Below are positions 12,304 to 23,695 of a stretch of 64,000 nucleotides of DNA, piece by piece. Source of the stretch: Paralichthys olivaceus (taxonomy: Eukaryota; Chordata; Actinopteri; Pleuronectiformes; Paralichthyidae). The DNA lies in assembly GCF_024713975.1 (NCBI RefSeq), contig NC_091113.1, positions 10,428,501 through 10,492,500 on the forward strand. The letters are read 5' to 3'. The notes under the pieces are model-generated. The model saw only the letters and a list, made by a program, of their open reading frames with translations, was not told the DNA's origin and did not search any database. How positions within the stretch are numbered: position 1 is the stretch's first letter; each line of letters opens with the position of its first letter. Both the position numbers and the translations under genes were made by a program.

Positions 12304-15300
12304 TCAGAGTTTAGCGGATTTAGAGGAGGCTATACCCAACATCATGGAGACGTCGTTGCCTGAGGTCAACCAGGCCCCGCCGTCCGCCACCAGGATGGCT
12401 CCGGTCACATACGAGGACACCCGGCTGGCCAGGAAAAGAGTGCAGTGGGCCATCTCCGTCTTGTTGCCCGCTCGCTGCAGAGGGATGGACTGGAAGGCAC
12501 CAGCGGCTTCACCTCTTGGACCACCTGAGAGTTTTAAAGGGAGAAAAAGAATCCATGCTCAGACCCTCTCTAGTTTAATTTCTTTTTACAGTCGACTACT
12601 GCATTACCACCTCAAGAGGCAAAGGGTGGACAATTAACCATTTATCCAATTCTTTATATCAACTATTTAAACTAATCTATACTTTTAGTTAATTCCGCGC
12701 CTCCAGAATTCATTGTATGCACAAGAACTGCCCGCTTGTTACATTGTCTCGGCAGGCATGTGTATATGACCCAGGACTAAGGGAGCAAGTGAACAAGCAA
12801 GACGCATCAACCTTCTTCATTATTTTCCCACATTTTTATAGTGGTATAGCTCAAGGGCGTCTGCAGAACTACAACTGGTAATAATGCATAATATAAGCAT
12901 TCACAGCCTGGGACCATAGACATAAACAAGGATAGAAAAAAAATAAGCAGGGGAAAGTGTGCAGATAATTTGTGTACCGCAAAACTCACAGATTCCTCTT
13001 TTTGATTTTAAACTATATCAAATATAGCCGAGCCAACTGTCTCATTTTATGGCATCATCATTGTTATTAACAGATGAGGCCAAAAAGAGTGTAAGCACAC
13101 AACAATATACAAAACCAACTATGAATGATGACAATGTTAGATGCAAAATGTCCTGAGCAAAGAAACGCTCTAGATTCTTTGCTCAAAGTGTGATATTAAA
13201 ATATCTTCAAGGCAATTCATTTTAGGTTTCTGAGTACTTGTCTACTTCTATATATCATTTCTGTGTTTTTCCAGAATCTCTCTCATTAGAGATACAATTG
13301 ATGGTAATGGTGTAGAAGCAAGAGAACAAGAGATAAAGAAGTAAGAATAAAACACAATATTCTAACATAAGCCATGTCACAAATATGTAAATTAAGTGTC
13401 ATTAAGCAACAACAGCCTCAAAGTACCATTTGTTTCTGAGGTTGGTGTATGTACTGTAAGAGATAGTACCACTGTTTATCATAAATAATCTGTTTTATGT
13501 ACAACAATGTAAATTTACCCAGCCTGCGGAATCCCTCTGTGCCAGAGATAGGACCTGGTGCCACGGCATTGACTCTCACCCCACTGGGCCCCCACTCCAC
13601 GGCCAGGTGCTTGGTCATGGCGTCTGGGGACACGGAGGGAACGCAGAGTCATTCGATTCTCATTCTGAAATTGTCTCATAATAAAACGGCTCTTACCATT
13701 CGCAGCCTTAGCAGAGCCAGCATGCACCTGCAGGGCCTGCCCCTTGTAGCCGAGTGTTGCAGAGATGTTTACTATGTTGCCGCCATGATCCTGCACGCAG
13801 TTGGTGGGAGACTCAAAATCAATGCAACGAGTAAATGATCAAACCAGCAGAGTTCAACTCATGTTTAGTTATGAGCAGGCATTCAGTCTCAGATCTTTAG
13901 TGACACCTCCTGGTGATCAGAGGGCATTGCAGAAACTGACACTTACTGGAAGCTATTGATCTAAAACCGAATTATGTCTCTGCTGACACATTATTATTAT
14001 TTATGCACTTGGGGTAGTAAACAATACTTATAGCTTCATATCTTTAATTTAAAAAAATACAGTATCAGACAGAAAGTGTATTGTACCTTAAACCACTTCT
14101 CATAAACCACCTTGCTGGAGTTGAATGTTCCCATAGTGTCTATCTCCATCACAGTCTTGAAGGCGTTGAAGGAGAGTGAGGTCGCCGGGCAGAGAAAGTT
14201 TCCAGCAGCATCTGTCAACATTTAGGACACAGCAGAACAACAACAAAAACTATAACAATTCCCATAAAAGACAGATGGAGGAGGGTAATCTTTCATAAAA
14301 AGGCTTTATGATTGCATCATTTATGAGGTGCATAAATATAATAGGCATCTCAATGCATATGTAATCTGAGTCTGTTTTGACACCTGATAATGTTGAAGTG
14401 ATGTAACAGTTTGAGGAAAAAGTCAGAAAAGTTAATGATTAAACCAAAACCTTTGACACTTGACATTTGTTCAAAGTACATTAGCACGCACTCGACCTTA
14501 AGACATCTTTAGATGTATTTGCACTTATGTTAGCAGGATGCACTGTAGAATGATAATGAATGGGGGAGACTGCTGCCACCACAAACCACATTGACTGTAT
14601 AAAAAAATAGGAAGCGTGTCTCCTCTTCTTCCCAATATCCAGAAACACTGGTTTCATGATTTCACCCTGTTTTAATAGCATAAAATATATATTTAAAAAG
14701 TTTTATTGGAAAAATGATCTGTTTGATAAAAACTACATAAAATGATAGTTTGGTTCATGTCCTATCTATTAACATGAAGGAGGCAGGACTTGTACTGCAG
14801 CCAGCCACCAGGTGTCTGTCGACACTCTTTGGCTTCACATTTGGGAAGCTGTCATCCATCTCTATATACAGTCTGTGCCACAAACACATAAATCCCATGA
14901 GACAAAACACATCATTCTTAAACTTGTGAATAAGAGATCACGTACTGTTAATGAGGATGTCAATACGACCCAACTCTTTCAGCGTCTCATCCACAGCTGC
15001 TGCAATGCTCTCAGGCTGCCGCACGTCCAAGCACACGGGGAGACAACGACGTCCTGATGCAGCAGACAGCTTTTGAGCCGCCTGAGGAAACACACAATAA
15101 CTTTACACGAGGCAAACACAGTAATATCTCGTCACGTTTCTACACGTATATTTAATGGACGTTGTGCAACAGGAATAACCTCTTTGAGTTTGTCCAAGTT
15201 TCTGCTTGCAATCACCGTGTCACAGCCATGCCTAACGCGTAGAAAAAGAGGGAAACATGACTTTGTGGAGCAACAGAGAAACAACAGCAAAGAGAATGTG

Positions 15301-16066
15301 TTTTATTGTGTTGACCTGAACATGAAATACAAGCATAGGTGAGGCTTAAAGGGAGATAGAGCGAGTAACTTCTGACACAACACGTGAGACAAAGGGTGAG
15401 AACAAGAAGCAGAATACAGGGGAAAGAGAAACGTTAAGGGGGTGAGCCTAGAATCAAATGTTTTTACATGCCAGGACACAAAGTTACGAGGTCAGGCGTC
15501 AATGTTTTATAAAAGATGAACTATTTCTGACACGTGAGTATATTATTCAACTACTTCTACTATGTCACACAAGCAAAATGATGAAAGTCTCACTGTCAGA
15601 TAACACAAGGTATAAAGTGCACCTGCATACCTTCTTCCTCTCATTTTACCGTTTTGGAGTGTTAGCGATGACATAAGCATTGATTCTACATATCAAAGAT
15701 TGATCCTTGCACTGTACATTCACCAATCACTGTCAGAGGAATAAAAGAGTCTGAGAATGTTGTGGTCATTCTCCTCACCTCATGAAGATTTCAGCTATCC
15801 TGAGTCCTATTCCAGATCCCCCACCTGTGATAAAAGCAACCTGATCCCTGAAAAAAGTCAGAAATCCTCATGAAGTTATTAGATTCTATCAAAATGTAAT
15901 TGTGCAGACAGTAAATAGATGATAATAAGCCGAATGCATCTTAAAGCACATGTTTTGATGCTCACTTTAGTAAATCTGGACTGTAGATGTGTGTGTATGA
16001 CGTCAGGCAGTCGTCAGTGCAAACATCTTCGGGCAGCAGTTCTCCTTTTCTCTGTGGCTCTGCCAT
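12304..16066 (-). CDS. decr2: Peroxisomal 2,4-dienoyl-CoA reductase, complete
   Basis: NADPH-dependent SDR enzyme that reduces 2,4-dienoyl-CoA during peroxisomal beta-oxidation of unsaturated fatty acids. Coding exons, minus strand: 16066-15966, 15847-15779, 15231-15180, 15081-14946, 14211-14087, 13790-13697, 13623-13519, 12524-12304. They sum to 903 nt with every phase matching, giving 300 aa (human 292). The cofactor loop TGGGSGIG is at about 41-48, the ILINNAAGN motif at 116-124, and the segment with the conserved lysine, HAGSAKAA, near K189. [20 protein letters not shown] is the conserved C-terminal region. The protein ends in SAKL, a type 1 peroxisomal targeting signal, as in human. The start follows an acceptor TTTTTTTTCAG one base upstream, so the 5' leader lies on a separate exon. 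Intron 3 uses GAG|GTTATT, a weak but valid donor. Confidence 0.96.
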
Positions 16067-16310
16067 GCTGAAAAAAAATATACAAGTTACATAGACACAT
16101 ACATTCTCGCATTACTATAAACCAATGTCGGAAGTTGACTGCAGCAATTTGCTTTAAATAGGGTTATTTGAATCAATATTTAAATTCAAGTAAAATGTTT
16201 TGTTCTGTCTGTGTTCCTATTTTTACAGTTTTATCTTTTATCATCCTCCTGATCCGTTGATCACACAGGAGGATCATTCAGAATCATTTTAAAATGGACT
16301 CTTTAATAAC

Positions 16311-16355
16311 AGCATGTCCCGCAACAATCCCCACAATTTGGGGATGAATAAAGTA

Positions 16356-16397
<42 letters not shown>
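16311..16397 (+). repeat. LINE-type 3' tail with (TATC)n microsatellite
   Basis: CCCCACAATTTGGGGATGAA followed by TAAAG and then about ten ATCT units. This arrangement (hairpin-like CCCC..GGGG, AATAAAG, tetranucleotide tail) is the usual 3' end of teleost L2/CR1-like LINEs, so the microsatellite probably grew from a retroposon tail. It lies in decr2 intron 1, opposite in strand to decr2. Confidence 0.55.
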
Positions 16398-16517
16398 GCA
16401 TCTATCCACATCACTCACTCACTCACTCTCTCTCTATTTATATATGTATCTCTTTCTATCCCTCTTCATCTCTGTCTAATTAGTATTTCAGTTCTTTACA
16501 ATACTGTGTACAACACA

Positions 16518-16520
<3 letters not shown>

Positions 16521-16589
<69 letters not shown>
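16521..16589 (+). repeat. (TG)n microsatellite, about 34 units
   Basis: Uninterrupted TG run of 69 bp. On the decr2 transcript it is (CA)n and starts about six bases inside intron 1 from the 5' splice site. Confidence 0.97.
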
Positions 16590-16591
<2 letters not shown>

Positions 16592-16594
16592 TAC

Positions 16595-16830
16595 CTGCTG
16601 CACTAAACAAGCTAGTTCTTGTCGTAACGCTGAGAAAAGAAAGCTCCAGCTCGTCTGATGAAACTTCACCTGCACACGAAGCAGCGACACAGACCCGAGG
16701 AAGCGGCTTCACCTTTACTCCCCCCCCATCACACGTCTTTCTTTCCTGAACTCAGAGAAAAGTTGAAGAAGATAAGAACCGAGCTCACTGTACCTCGGAC
16801 TCTGTGTGCTGCATTCACGTGCTGTCGGAA
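16595..16830 (-). promoter_or_regulatory. Probable decr2 5' untranslated exon and promoter
   Basis: A minus-strand donor GTGCAGCAG|GTAATA ends at 16595, and the matching acceptor is directly before the decr2 ATG (16067). The right boundary is approximate: the transcription start is not visible. The intron begins with GTAAT and then runs into a 69-bp CA repeat on the transcript strand. Confidence 0.55.
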
Positions 16831-16863
16831 CAATCGGGAAAAATGACTTCCCGACTGGGTAAA

Positions 16864-17240
16864 TTAAAGGTCCAGTGTGTAAGATTTAGGTTAAAGGATT
16901 TTTTTTGGCAGAAATTGAAATAAAATAATCCTAGAGATGTATTCACTGGTGTTTAATCATCTAATGTGTATGAATTTTTGTTTTCTTCACCATAGAATGG
17001 GCCCTTTATATCTTAAAAACTTTATGTTTATATGGAAGGGGGTCCTCTCTACGGAGGCCGCCATGTTTTTTACTGTTGTTCAAACTGGACAAACTAAAAC
17101 CTTTTGAGTTTTTATTACAGCTGAAATTCACCACAGGTTCTCTTTCATGTTTGGAAGGGGAGGGTGAGGTGAGGAGTCTTCAGCTGCAACATGCACGTTC
17201 ACCTCTAGATGTCACTAAATAAAACACACCGAACCTTTAA
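16864..17240. mobile_element. MITE with TTAAAGGTCCAGTGTGTAAG-type inverted ends
   Basis: The left end is TTAAAGGTCCAGTGTGTAAG followed by ATTTAG. The reverse complement of the right end is TTAAAGGTTCGGTGTGTTTT followed by ATTTAG. The 377-bp interior has the phrases GGCCGCCATGTTTTTTACTG and CAAACTGGACAAACTAAA, and AGATGTCACTAAAT near the right end, all of which I remember from a very abundant teleost element. It has no coding capacity. TTAA at both outer edges would fit a piggyBac-like target-site duplication (inference). Confidence 0.75.
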
Positions 17241-18644
17241 AGAAACAGGTGCAACCAGAAAAAAACTCATGCAAATTAAGAAAACACATGCAAATAGAAT
17301 AAACAGGTACAAGTCTCTGTATTTGCATGTGTTGTGACTTTTTGCAGAGAATGTGTTGACAAAGTGGTGAAGTTGTTTCCTTAAGTTGCACATGTTTTTT
17401 TCATTTGCATATTTTCTTAATTTGCAGTGCGTTGAGCTCTCTTGTCCACCGTACTTTTAAATTTAAATTGTTTATATTTACACCGGAGCAGGTCCTCTCC
17501 CATCGTTTAACAGTAGTAGTACATCAGTCCTTTCTTTTCTCTTTGTTGTTATGTAAATATTAGAAATTGGTGTCAAGGTATTGTTTAAATGCTCTCAACA
17601 CATAAATAAAACACATATTGTTTGCAGCGTCCATGTTTTTTCCACATTTTAACCTCACAACTCGGGAATTGGGGACCTTCTGAGGAGCACGTGAATGCAC
17701 CGGCTACTTCCTCGACATTCTTCAGTGATGCATTATGGGCACTGAAGTCCCTCCGGTGTGTGCGTGTTCAAGAACACAAGTCCAAACGTGTTTACGTTTT
17801 GTTTAAGACACAGCAAGTAGTGACGAGGTGAGTATACGGTTAAAAGACATAACACAGAGTAAGTTGTAAACTTTAGAGGTCAGGACTGATGTGATTTAAA
17901 CCAGACCAGACAACAACAAGCTCAGGGGACTGTAAATGTCTTTTAAAACCCAGATAGTGATTCTGTAGCTCATCTCCTATACCCATCATCGTCTAGGATG
18001 GCAGCTCTAAGGGCCCTCTCTGGTAAACCAACACTGGAATAAATGATCCAGGGGTGTATCATTTCAGCTTTGAGGCCGATTAGTGTGCTCTGGAGCAGAG
18101 AACGGCCTGTATTGATCTGTACTTTTGGGATTCACTGCTGGATGGAAAAAAAGCCCTGCCTATGCAATGGATCCCTCAAAGACTTTAGGAATGGATATTT
18201 TCCTCTGCACTAAAAGGCTGCACGACTGCCAGCTACAGGCCTGAGAGGATCGGAAATGTAACATGAGTGCTTTTGTGATTTGATTAGTTCTTTTCAAGAG
18301 GCATAAACAAGAAAAACTGAGGGGCGCTTTAAAGAAAATGATAATGGACGCTTTGGCCCATGAGCCAAAAATACAGCTTTTACTGACAAATGCTCCTTAT
18401 TTTTTTTTACCATTTCATATTTAGTTGTTCTTCATTGGGTATTTTATTATCGTTTGGTGAAGGAGCTGCATTACAGATCAATGTGCAGTGCAATAAAGAA
18501 GCTATGTCCTGTGATGGATTTCTACAATAAGGTCCACATGTCTGATAATTGATTTGTTAAGGGCCTAATTCTCCTTCAACAATAATAATAAAAGATATTT
18601 ACATGATTGTTTAAATGTCCGTCGACGCAACAAAGAAAACGTAG
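17241..18644 (+). promoter_or_regulatory. Intergenic DNA with an orphan promoter/first-exon signature (plus strand)
   Basis: GCATTATGGGCACTGAAGTC (about 17728-17747) resembles a degenerate ZNF143/Staf promoter element. About 80 bp further, GACGAG|GTGAGT at 17828 is a near-perfect plus-strand 5' splice site. Together they suggest the first exon of an unidentified plus-strand transcript between decr2 and rdh13, perhaps non-coding: I could not link it to a coding exon. The rest, including 17900-18640, shows nothing recognisable. Confidence 0.3.
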
Positions 18645-18716
18645 TTCCCTGACCGGGAATCGAACCCGGGCCGCGGCGGTGAGAGCGCCGAATCCTAACC
18701 ACTAGACCACCAGGGA
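18645..18716 (-). tRNA. tRNA-Glu (anticodon CTC)
   Basis: The 72-nt gene reads TCCCTGGTGGTCTAGTGGTT at its 5' end on the minus strand, with the B box GGTTCGATTCC and 3' end CAGGGA plus discriminator A. The anticodon loop CGCTCTCACC carries CTC. The sequence agrees with what I know of vertebrate tRNA-Glu-CTC. A Pol III terminator (TTTT on the minus strand, plus positions 18636-18639) starts six bases after the gene. The A and B boxes are internal, so no external promoter is needed. It appears intact and functional. Confidence 0.97.
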
Positions 18717-20048
18717 TGGTTAGTGTTGTGTTGATGTGATGTATTCTATATAATTACCCTTTTCAAGTTGATTTGATCGTTGTTATATCAAATCTATGAT
18801 ACTTACTGTCTTCCCACAAGCTTGTAGCTAATGGCTGTGGTCAGAAGTGTTGACTTTGAGTCCACAAAACACGACATTAAGATTTGAGGTGTCATTTACA
18901 CCATGTTTTTAGCCTAAATGTCCTCTGTGATGACAACAGAGGAGCAGTATGAATTATTCTATGTCGTTTTGTTCTGTTGTTTTTTACATTTGAAGAAGTG
19001 GTCACCATTTATTTCAATTGTATTGGATTTGGCTGGAACACTGTTTACCCCTGAAACTCCAAACGTTGTTATTACTGTGAGCACATAGAAAGTTAGGAGA
19101 CACAGTGGGCCATATTTTACTACAACAGGAAATGTTTGTCCCTTTCTCCTGGAAAGTGCAAAATTTCACATGTAGATTTTCTATTCTTGGCGGGCGACAT
19201 CATTCTTTTCAGCAAAGAGACAGTGTGTCTCCTTCACCCTGAGTGTGACCTGACAGGCATACAGCCAGAGCACCCTCCTGAAGGACGTGTTATTCTACTG
19301 TTTCGTGTTATTTTCTCCTTTGGCAGATAAACTTGTTGCTGTCATGAGAATTCTTTTGTATTTCTGAGTTGCCTTTTTTGTATTTAGAAATTGTATTCAG
19401 CCCTGAGGCTGGAGGTTACCCATTCGTGGTTTAAATATTCATGCTTAGAAGTTGGGATTTTTAATATTCACTGATGTATTTATCCACCTGTTTTTATCTT
19501 TTATGATCAGATGTTTTTTTCTAATTCCCTTTCAGTTTCATCCTCGCAGACCACACGTATTCCAATAAACACTGTGCACTGCATTTTAGTGGTTCTTACC
19601 ATTACCTATGTACATTTTACTGATAAACTCTGTGTAACCAAGGGAATCAGAAGGTCAGCAAAACAAATATTAGCTAACATTAGCCACAATAAGACAGGTC
19701 ATACCAGACAGTCAGGCTGTCAAGCAAAATCCCTGAGTTATTAAAGTGAGGGTGTTTTCTTATTAACTCGATTTTTCATTTGTCAAATAATTAAAGTGCT
19801 AATTTGTCTTTGAAAAGTTACTGAGCCTAGCTTCAAAAATGAGTCTGAGTCTGTTGCCAAAAGCAGCATCTTTCATGTTTTACACAAAATCTCCTGATGC
19901 AGGAACATAAAGGCATAAAGGCTGCCATTATACAGAGAACCAGAATCACACATTCAGACAGTTGACAGACAGAGCAGGGGACAGCTAGGGTCACAGCTCA
20001 AATCATAGAGGTCCGATATCTCCAGCTGACCCAGAGGCCAGAGGACAC
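18717..20048. other. Intergenic region / rdh13 3' flank
   Basis: AT-rich with no recognisable gene. The part next to 20048 is probably rdh13 3' UTR. I see no canonical minus-strand AATAAA close to the stop; weak candidates lie at about 19459 (ATTAAA) and 19006 (AATAAA). A 64-codon open frame at 19136-19330 shows no family resemblance. Confidence 0.5.
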
Positions 20049-23000
20049 CTACAACCCCACAGCACTGACAGCTGGTCCTGGGCTCTGTCCAGGTGTCTGT
20101 GCTGGGTCTGTCTGTGCAGCTTCATCCTCTCCTCCTGCTGGAGGGTTCAACCTGCCACTCTGTCCTTTTTCCTCCAGACCCACCAGCCTGCTGCTGACCT
20201 CCCACAGCTTGCGAGCTGCCTCCTCGTCCAGGGCCTGCGGCGCTGGCTCCTTTTCTGTCATCACATCATAGTAGCATCCCGTCACACCCGCCATCTCCTC
20301 AGACACAGCCAGGTAGACGCTGGGCTGGGCCCCAAGTTCTGGGCTCTTCACCAACAGGGAGAAAAAGGGACCTGTACGGGGGATTGTAGAGGCCACAGAG
20401 AGGTTTAATGGTGTAAAACTCTGATCAAATACAAGTACTTCAATAAATGAATTCAAAGTAAAGCACTATTCAAGTACAAACTGGATCAGTGCAGTTCAAT
20501 TATGTGTGTTTACTAAATCTGACACACACATACTGTGACTGTAAATGTTCTCAACACCAAACACTTCCATCCTCCCCACAGCGGAGGATGTTTATTACCC
20601 CAGAGTGCATCGTGTAATTAAAAATATACTCAGTCAGTGCTGAGTAAAAAAAGAAAAATCCATTCACCCATTCCCAGAATGTGTGCAGAGAAGCTGCATC
20701 AGCAACATTATTGGGAACAGTGGTGTACAGGTGGGTTCAGATTTCTCATGATTCTTCCAACTGTCATATTATTTTTTCCGAGAAGTTGTTGTTATTCTAC
20801 CGTTTTAAACTGATACATTTACTTCACAGCTTTAGTTAGAAGAAACTTTGCACGTTAAGATTTTACATGCAAAACCTAAGATGGGCTTATAAATGGCAAG
20901 CGGTTAAAATAATCAAAACTTTAGCTTCATCACAAACCAACAACAAAAGTAAAACACATGACATTAATTTCTGCATTATCAGTAATACATTTTGTAATAG
21001 TATATAAAAGACACAAGGGTAATTGTGTACTTTTACTAGATTTGCAGGGCAAATGCTCCCGTGGAGTCAAGTGTTTGGGACGTCTCTATGTCGTGACATT
21101 TACATATACACGAAGAGGTTAACACACCCTAATCAGCGACCACTCCTGAGAAGGAATCCTGAAAAGTGTTCTCGATTTTAAATCTAAGCTGAAACTAAAC
21201 CCCTGAACCACAGCCTCTACCATTCAGAGACATCCCCCATCCTCTCCTGCCCCTCAACTCTTTCACACACACACACATCCATTTATATTTGAATCAGAAT
21301 TCCTCAATACAACACTTGTTAGTTGTAGTTATAAAGTTTTGTGTGCGTAGGAGCATTTCATAACAGAAACGTGGTGAGTTATTTATGTTCTTATTTATAC
21401 AGATAGAAAGTTCACTGAGACCAATGCCACATATCAGAGTGTGGACCGTTGCATACTGTGTGTATTAGACGAATAGAACTTCACTGCATTTATTGATTTC
21501 TCTAAATTCAGAATCCAATAAGGAAGCAGGATACTCACTGAGCACCGAGCTCGAGAACTGCGATTGGTGCAGGCCGGTGTGCCTCCCAAGCTCCGTGGCA
21601 ACAACGCCTGGGTGTACAGCATTCACTGTGACTCCTGTGCCTGTTACAAACACACACACAAGCAACTGTTCGAAAATATATTTCCAATGGCCAATTACAA
21701 ACAAGAACATAGGCCGTACTCCCTCCCACACATGCCCACTTATGCGGCAGCCAGTAGACTTGCCTTGTAATCGCTTGGCAAGCTCTCTGGTGAACAGAAC
21801 ATTGGCAAGCTTGCTCTGACAGTACGCCTGCTTGGTATCAAACTTCTTATTCTCCCAGTTCAAGTCCTCGAAGTCCATCTTTCCAACGATGTGGGCGAGC
21901 GAGGCCAGGTTGATCACTCTGCTGGGGGCGGACTCTTTCAACTTCTCCAGCAGAAGATTTGTCAACAAGAAGTGGCCTGGAGGAAGAGCAAAACAATCGA
22001 AATGAGGAAGTGATGGAGCGAGGGAGAGTTTTTTAGAATGTAAAGACAATTTAGATTTATTTTCTTTAATGTGCTTGTTGTCAAGGTAAGTACCCAAGTG
22101 ATTAACTCCAAACTGCATGTCGAATCCATCTTCTGTCTTCCACGCTGGACATCTCATGACCCCTGCGTTGTTTATCAGCACGTCCACTCTCGGCTCCTCT
22201 ACAAGACGATAAAGATTAAATTCAACAAACTGTTGCTGACTTTATTTCAATTACTGACGCCGTGTTTTGTTTCCTCACCTCGTTTGATTTTCTCAGCAAA
22301 CTCCCGGATGGATTTCATGGAGGCCAGGTCGAGGCGACAGGCGTACACGTGAGGATTCAGTGTGTTCCCTCGTATTTCCTTCGCAGCCTCCTCACACTTC
22401 TCCATGTCCCTACATCCCATAATGACCCGCCCTCCTGACGATTTGGGGACAGGAAGAGGAGTGTATCAGCGAGAGAAAAATAACAAATCAGAGTGACATG
22501 ATATTTTCTGCCCACCTCTCTTGGCCAGCTCTTGGGCAGTCTCCTTCCCGATGCCTGTGTTGGCTCCGGTTATAACCACAGTCTTTCCAGTGATGGTGGC
22601 ATTACTGGTGCACCGGCCTCCGGTCACATGGTTCCTGTGGGGGGAATTAAAACACAGTGATGTGCTTTCTTATGAGTACATGAGAATGCATTAGTACCTG
22701 GTTTTGGAATGTAGACAAAAGCAAATATCAATACCTGGCTGAGCAGACCTACCCAGATTATCCTGATGTCAAACTCTTTGTGTTTGGTTTTCTTTTGTAT
22801 TATTCATGAGTTATGACATATTGTATTTACCTGTATGTATATGTTGTAAGATGGAAATCCACTTTGATATCAAACATGACAAAGAGACATGTTAACAGGG
22901 AGGAGGCTCTGTTCACACAAGTGACGGCTGAGAGGAAACTTTAAAGTGGTACCTACTACATCACCAAGTCTTCAAGATGATCCCTGTTTCAAAATCAGTT

Positions 23001-23495
23001 TTAAGACCTTCATTATTCCAGTTATCTAGTTTTTAAAACCTTCATTATTCCAGTTATCTTGCCTTTATCTTCTATAGTTATGTGTCAAATCAAATCACCA
23101 CACTGCGAACTTGGGGCAATTAAGGAGCAAACAGCGAATTTGTCCTTGTTGCCATTCACAGGTTAACCGAGCTGAGACGGTGTCACAGTGAATTTCCTCA
23201 ACAAATAACACTATTACTTAACTGTGTTCACTTACATATGACAAATAAAACGTGTAAATGTAAGCTGTAATTCTCTCTACTACAACAACAGCATATTCTG
23301 ATTGAGTAAATCGAATGTTGTTGTTTAACACTGAACTGAGCTTGAACTTCACTGTGTATTACTGTTATAATTATAACCACGTGATGAAAACACAGTGTAC
23401 ACAGTCACTTCTTCGTGGGGAGTCACTCACTTGAGTAAAACAGCGCCGCCAATCACAGTCCCGAACACAGACACAGGTAGAATGAATCTGCTCAT
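20049..23495 (-). CDS. rdh13: Retinol dehydrogenase 13, complete
   Basis: SDR-family NADP-dependent all-trans-retinal reductase; mammalian RDH13 is mitochondrial. Exons, minus strand: 23495-23431, 22634-22516, 22434-22279, 22198-22094, 21976-21764, 21640-21539, 20371-20049. They sum to 1083 nt, all in phase, 360 aa (human 331). The N-terminal hydrophobic segment [20 protein letters not shown] is shared with human RDH13. Next come the cofactor motif TGANTGIG (about 44-51), NNAGVMRC (123-130), Ser174 and the catalytic pair Y200-x3-K204 in [27 protein letters not shown] follows, and a [19 protein letters not shown] block ends the family-typical part. About 30 extra Pro/Gln/Gly-rich residues follow with no known role. 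Intron 5 starts with GC (AAG|GCAAGT); a GT choice nearby would break the conserved LQGTGVTVN join. Related RDH11/12/14 are less likely given the N-terminus. Confidence 0.93.
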
Positions 23496-23668
23496 GACTC
23501 CAGAGCGATGCTGAGCAGAAACAAACCATCCAGATGTGTTCCTGTTGTCTCTCCAGCTGCTTTCACTACAACACTCCTGAGCTACGCTGCTGCCGCACAA
23601 GGTTACACGCGCACACTTTCAACGTCATCCGCTCGTCCCGACCAAACACAGGCCGAAGAACCCCAGTG

Positions 23669-23688
23669 GCATTGTGGGAAACGTAGTT
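23669..23688 (-). promoter_or_regulatory. ZNF143/Staf-like site in the rdh13 promoter
   Basis: The minus strand reads AACTACGTTTCCCACAATGC, close to the vertebrate ZNF143 consensus ACTACAATTCCCAGMATGC. It sits about 175 bp upstream of the rdh13 ATG in a locally G+C-richer stretch, the usual position for this TATA-less promoter element. Confidence 0.6.
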
Positions 23689-23695
23689 CCATGTA

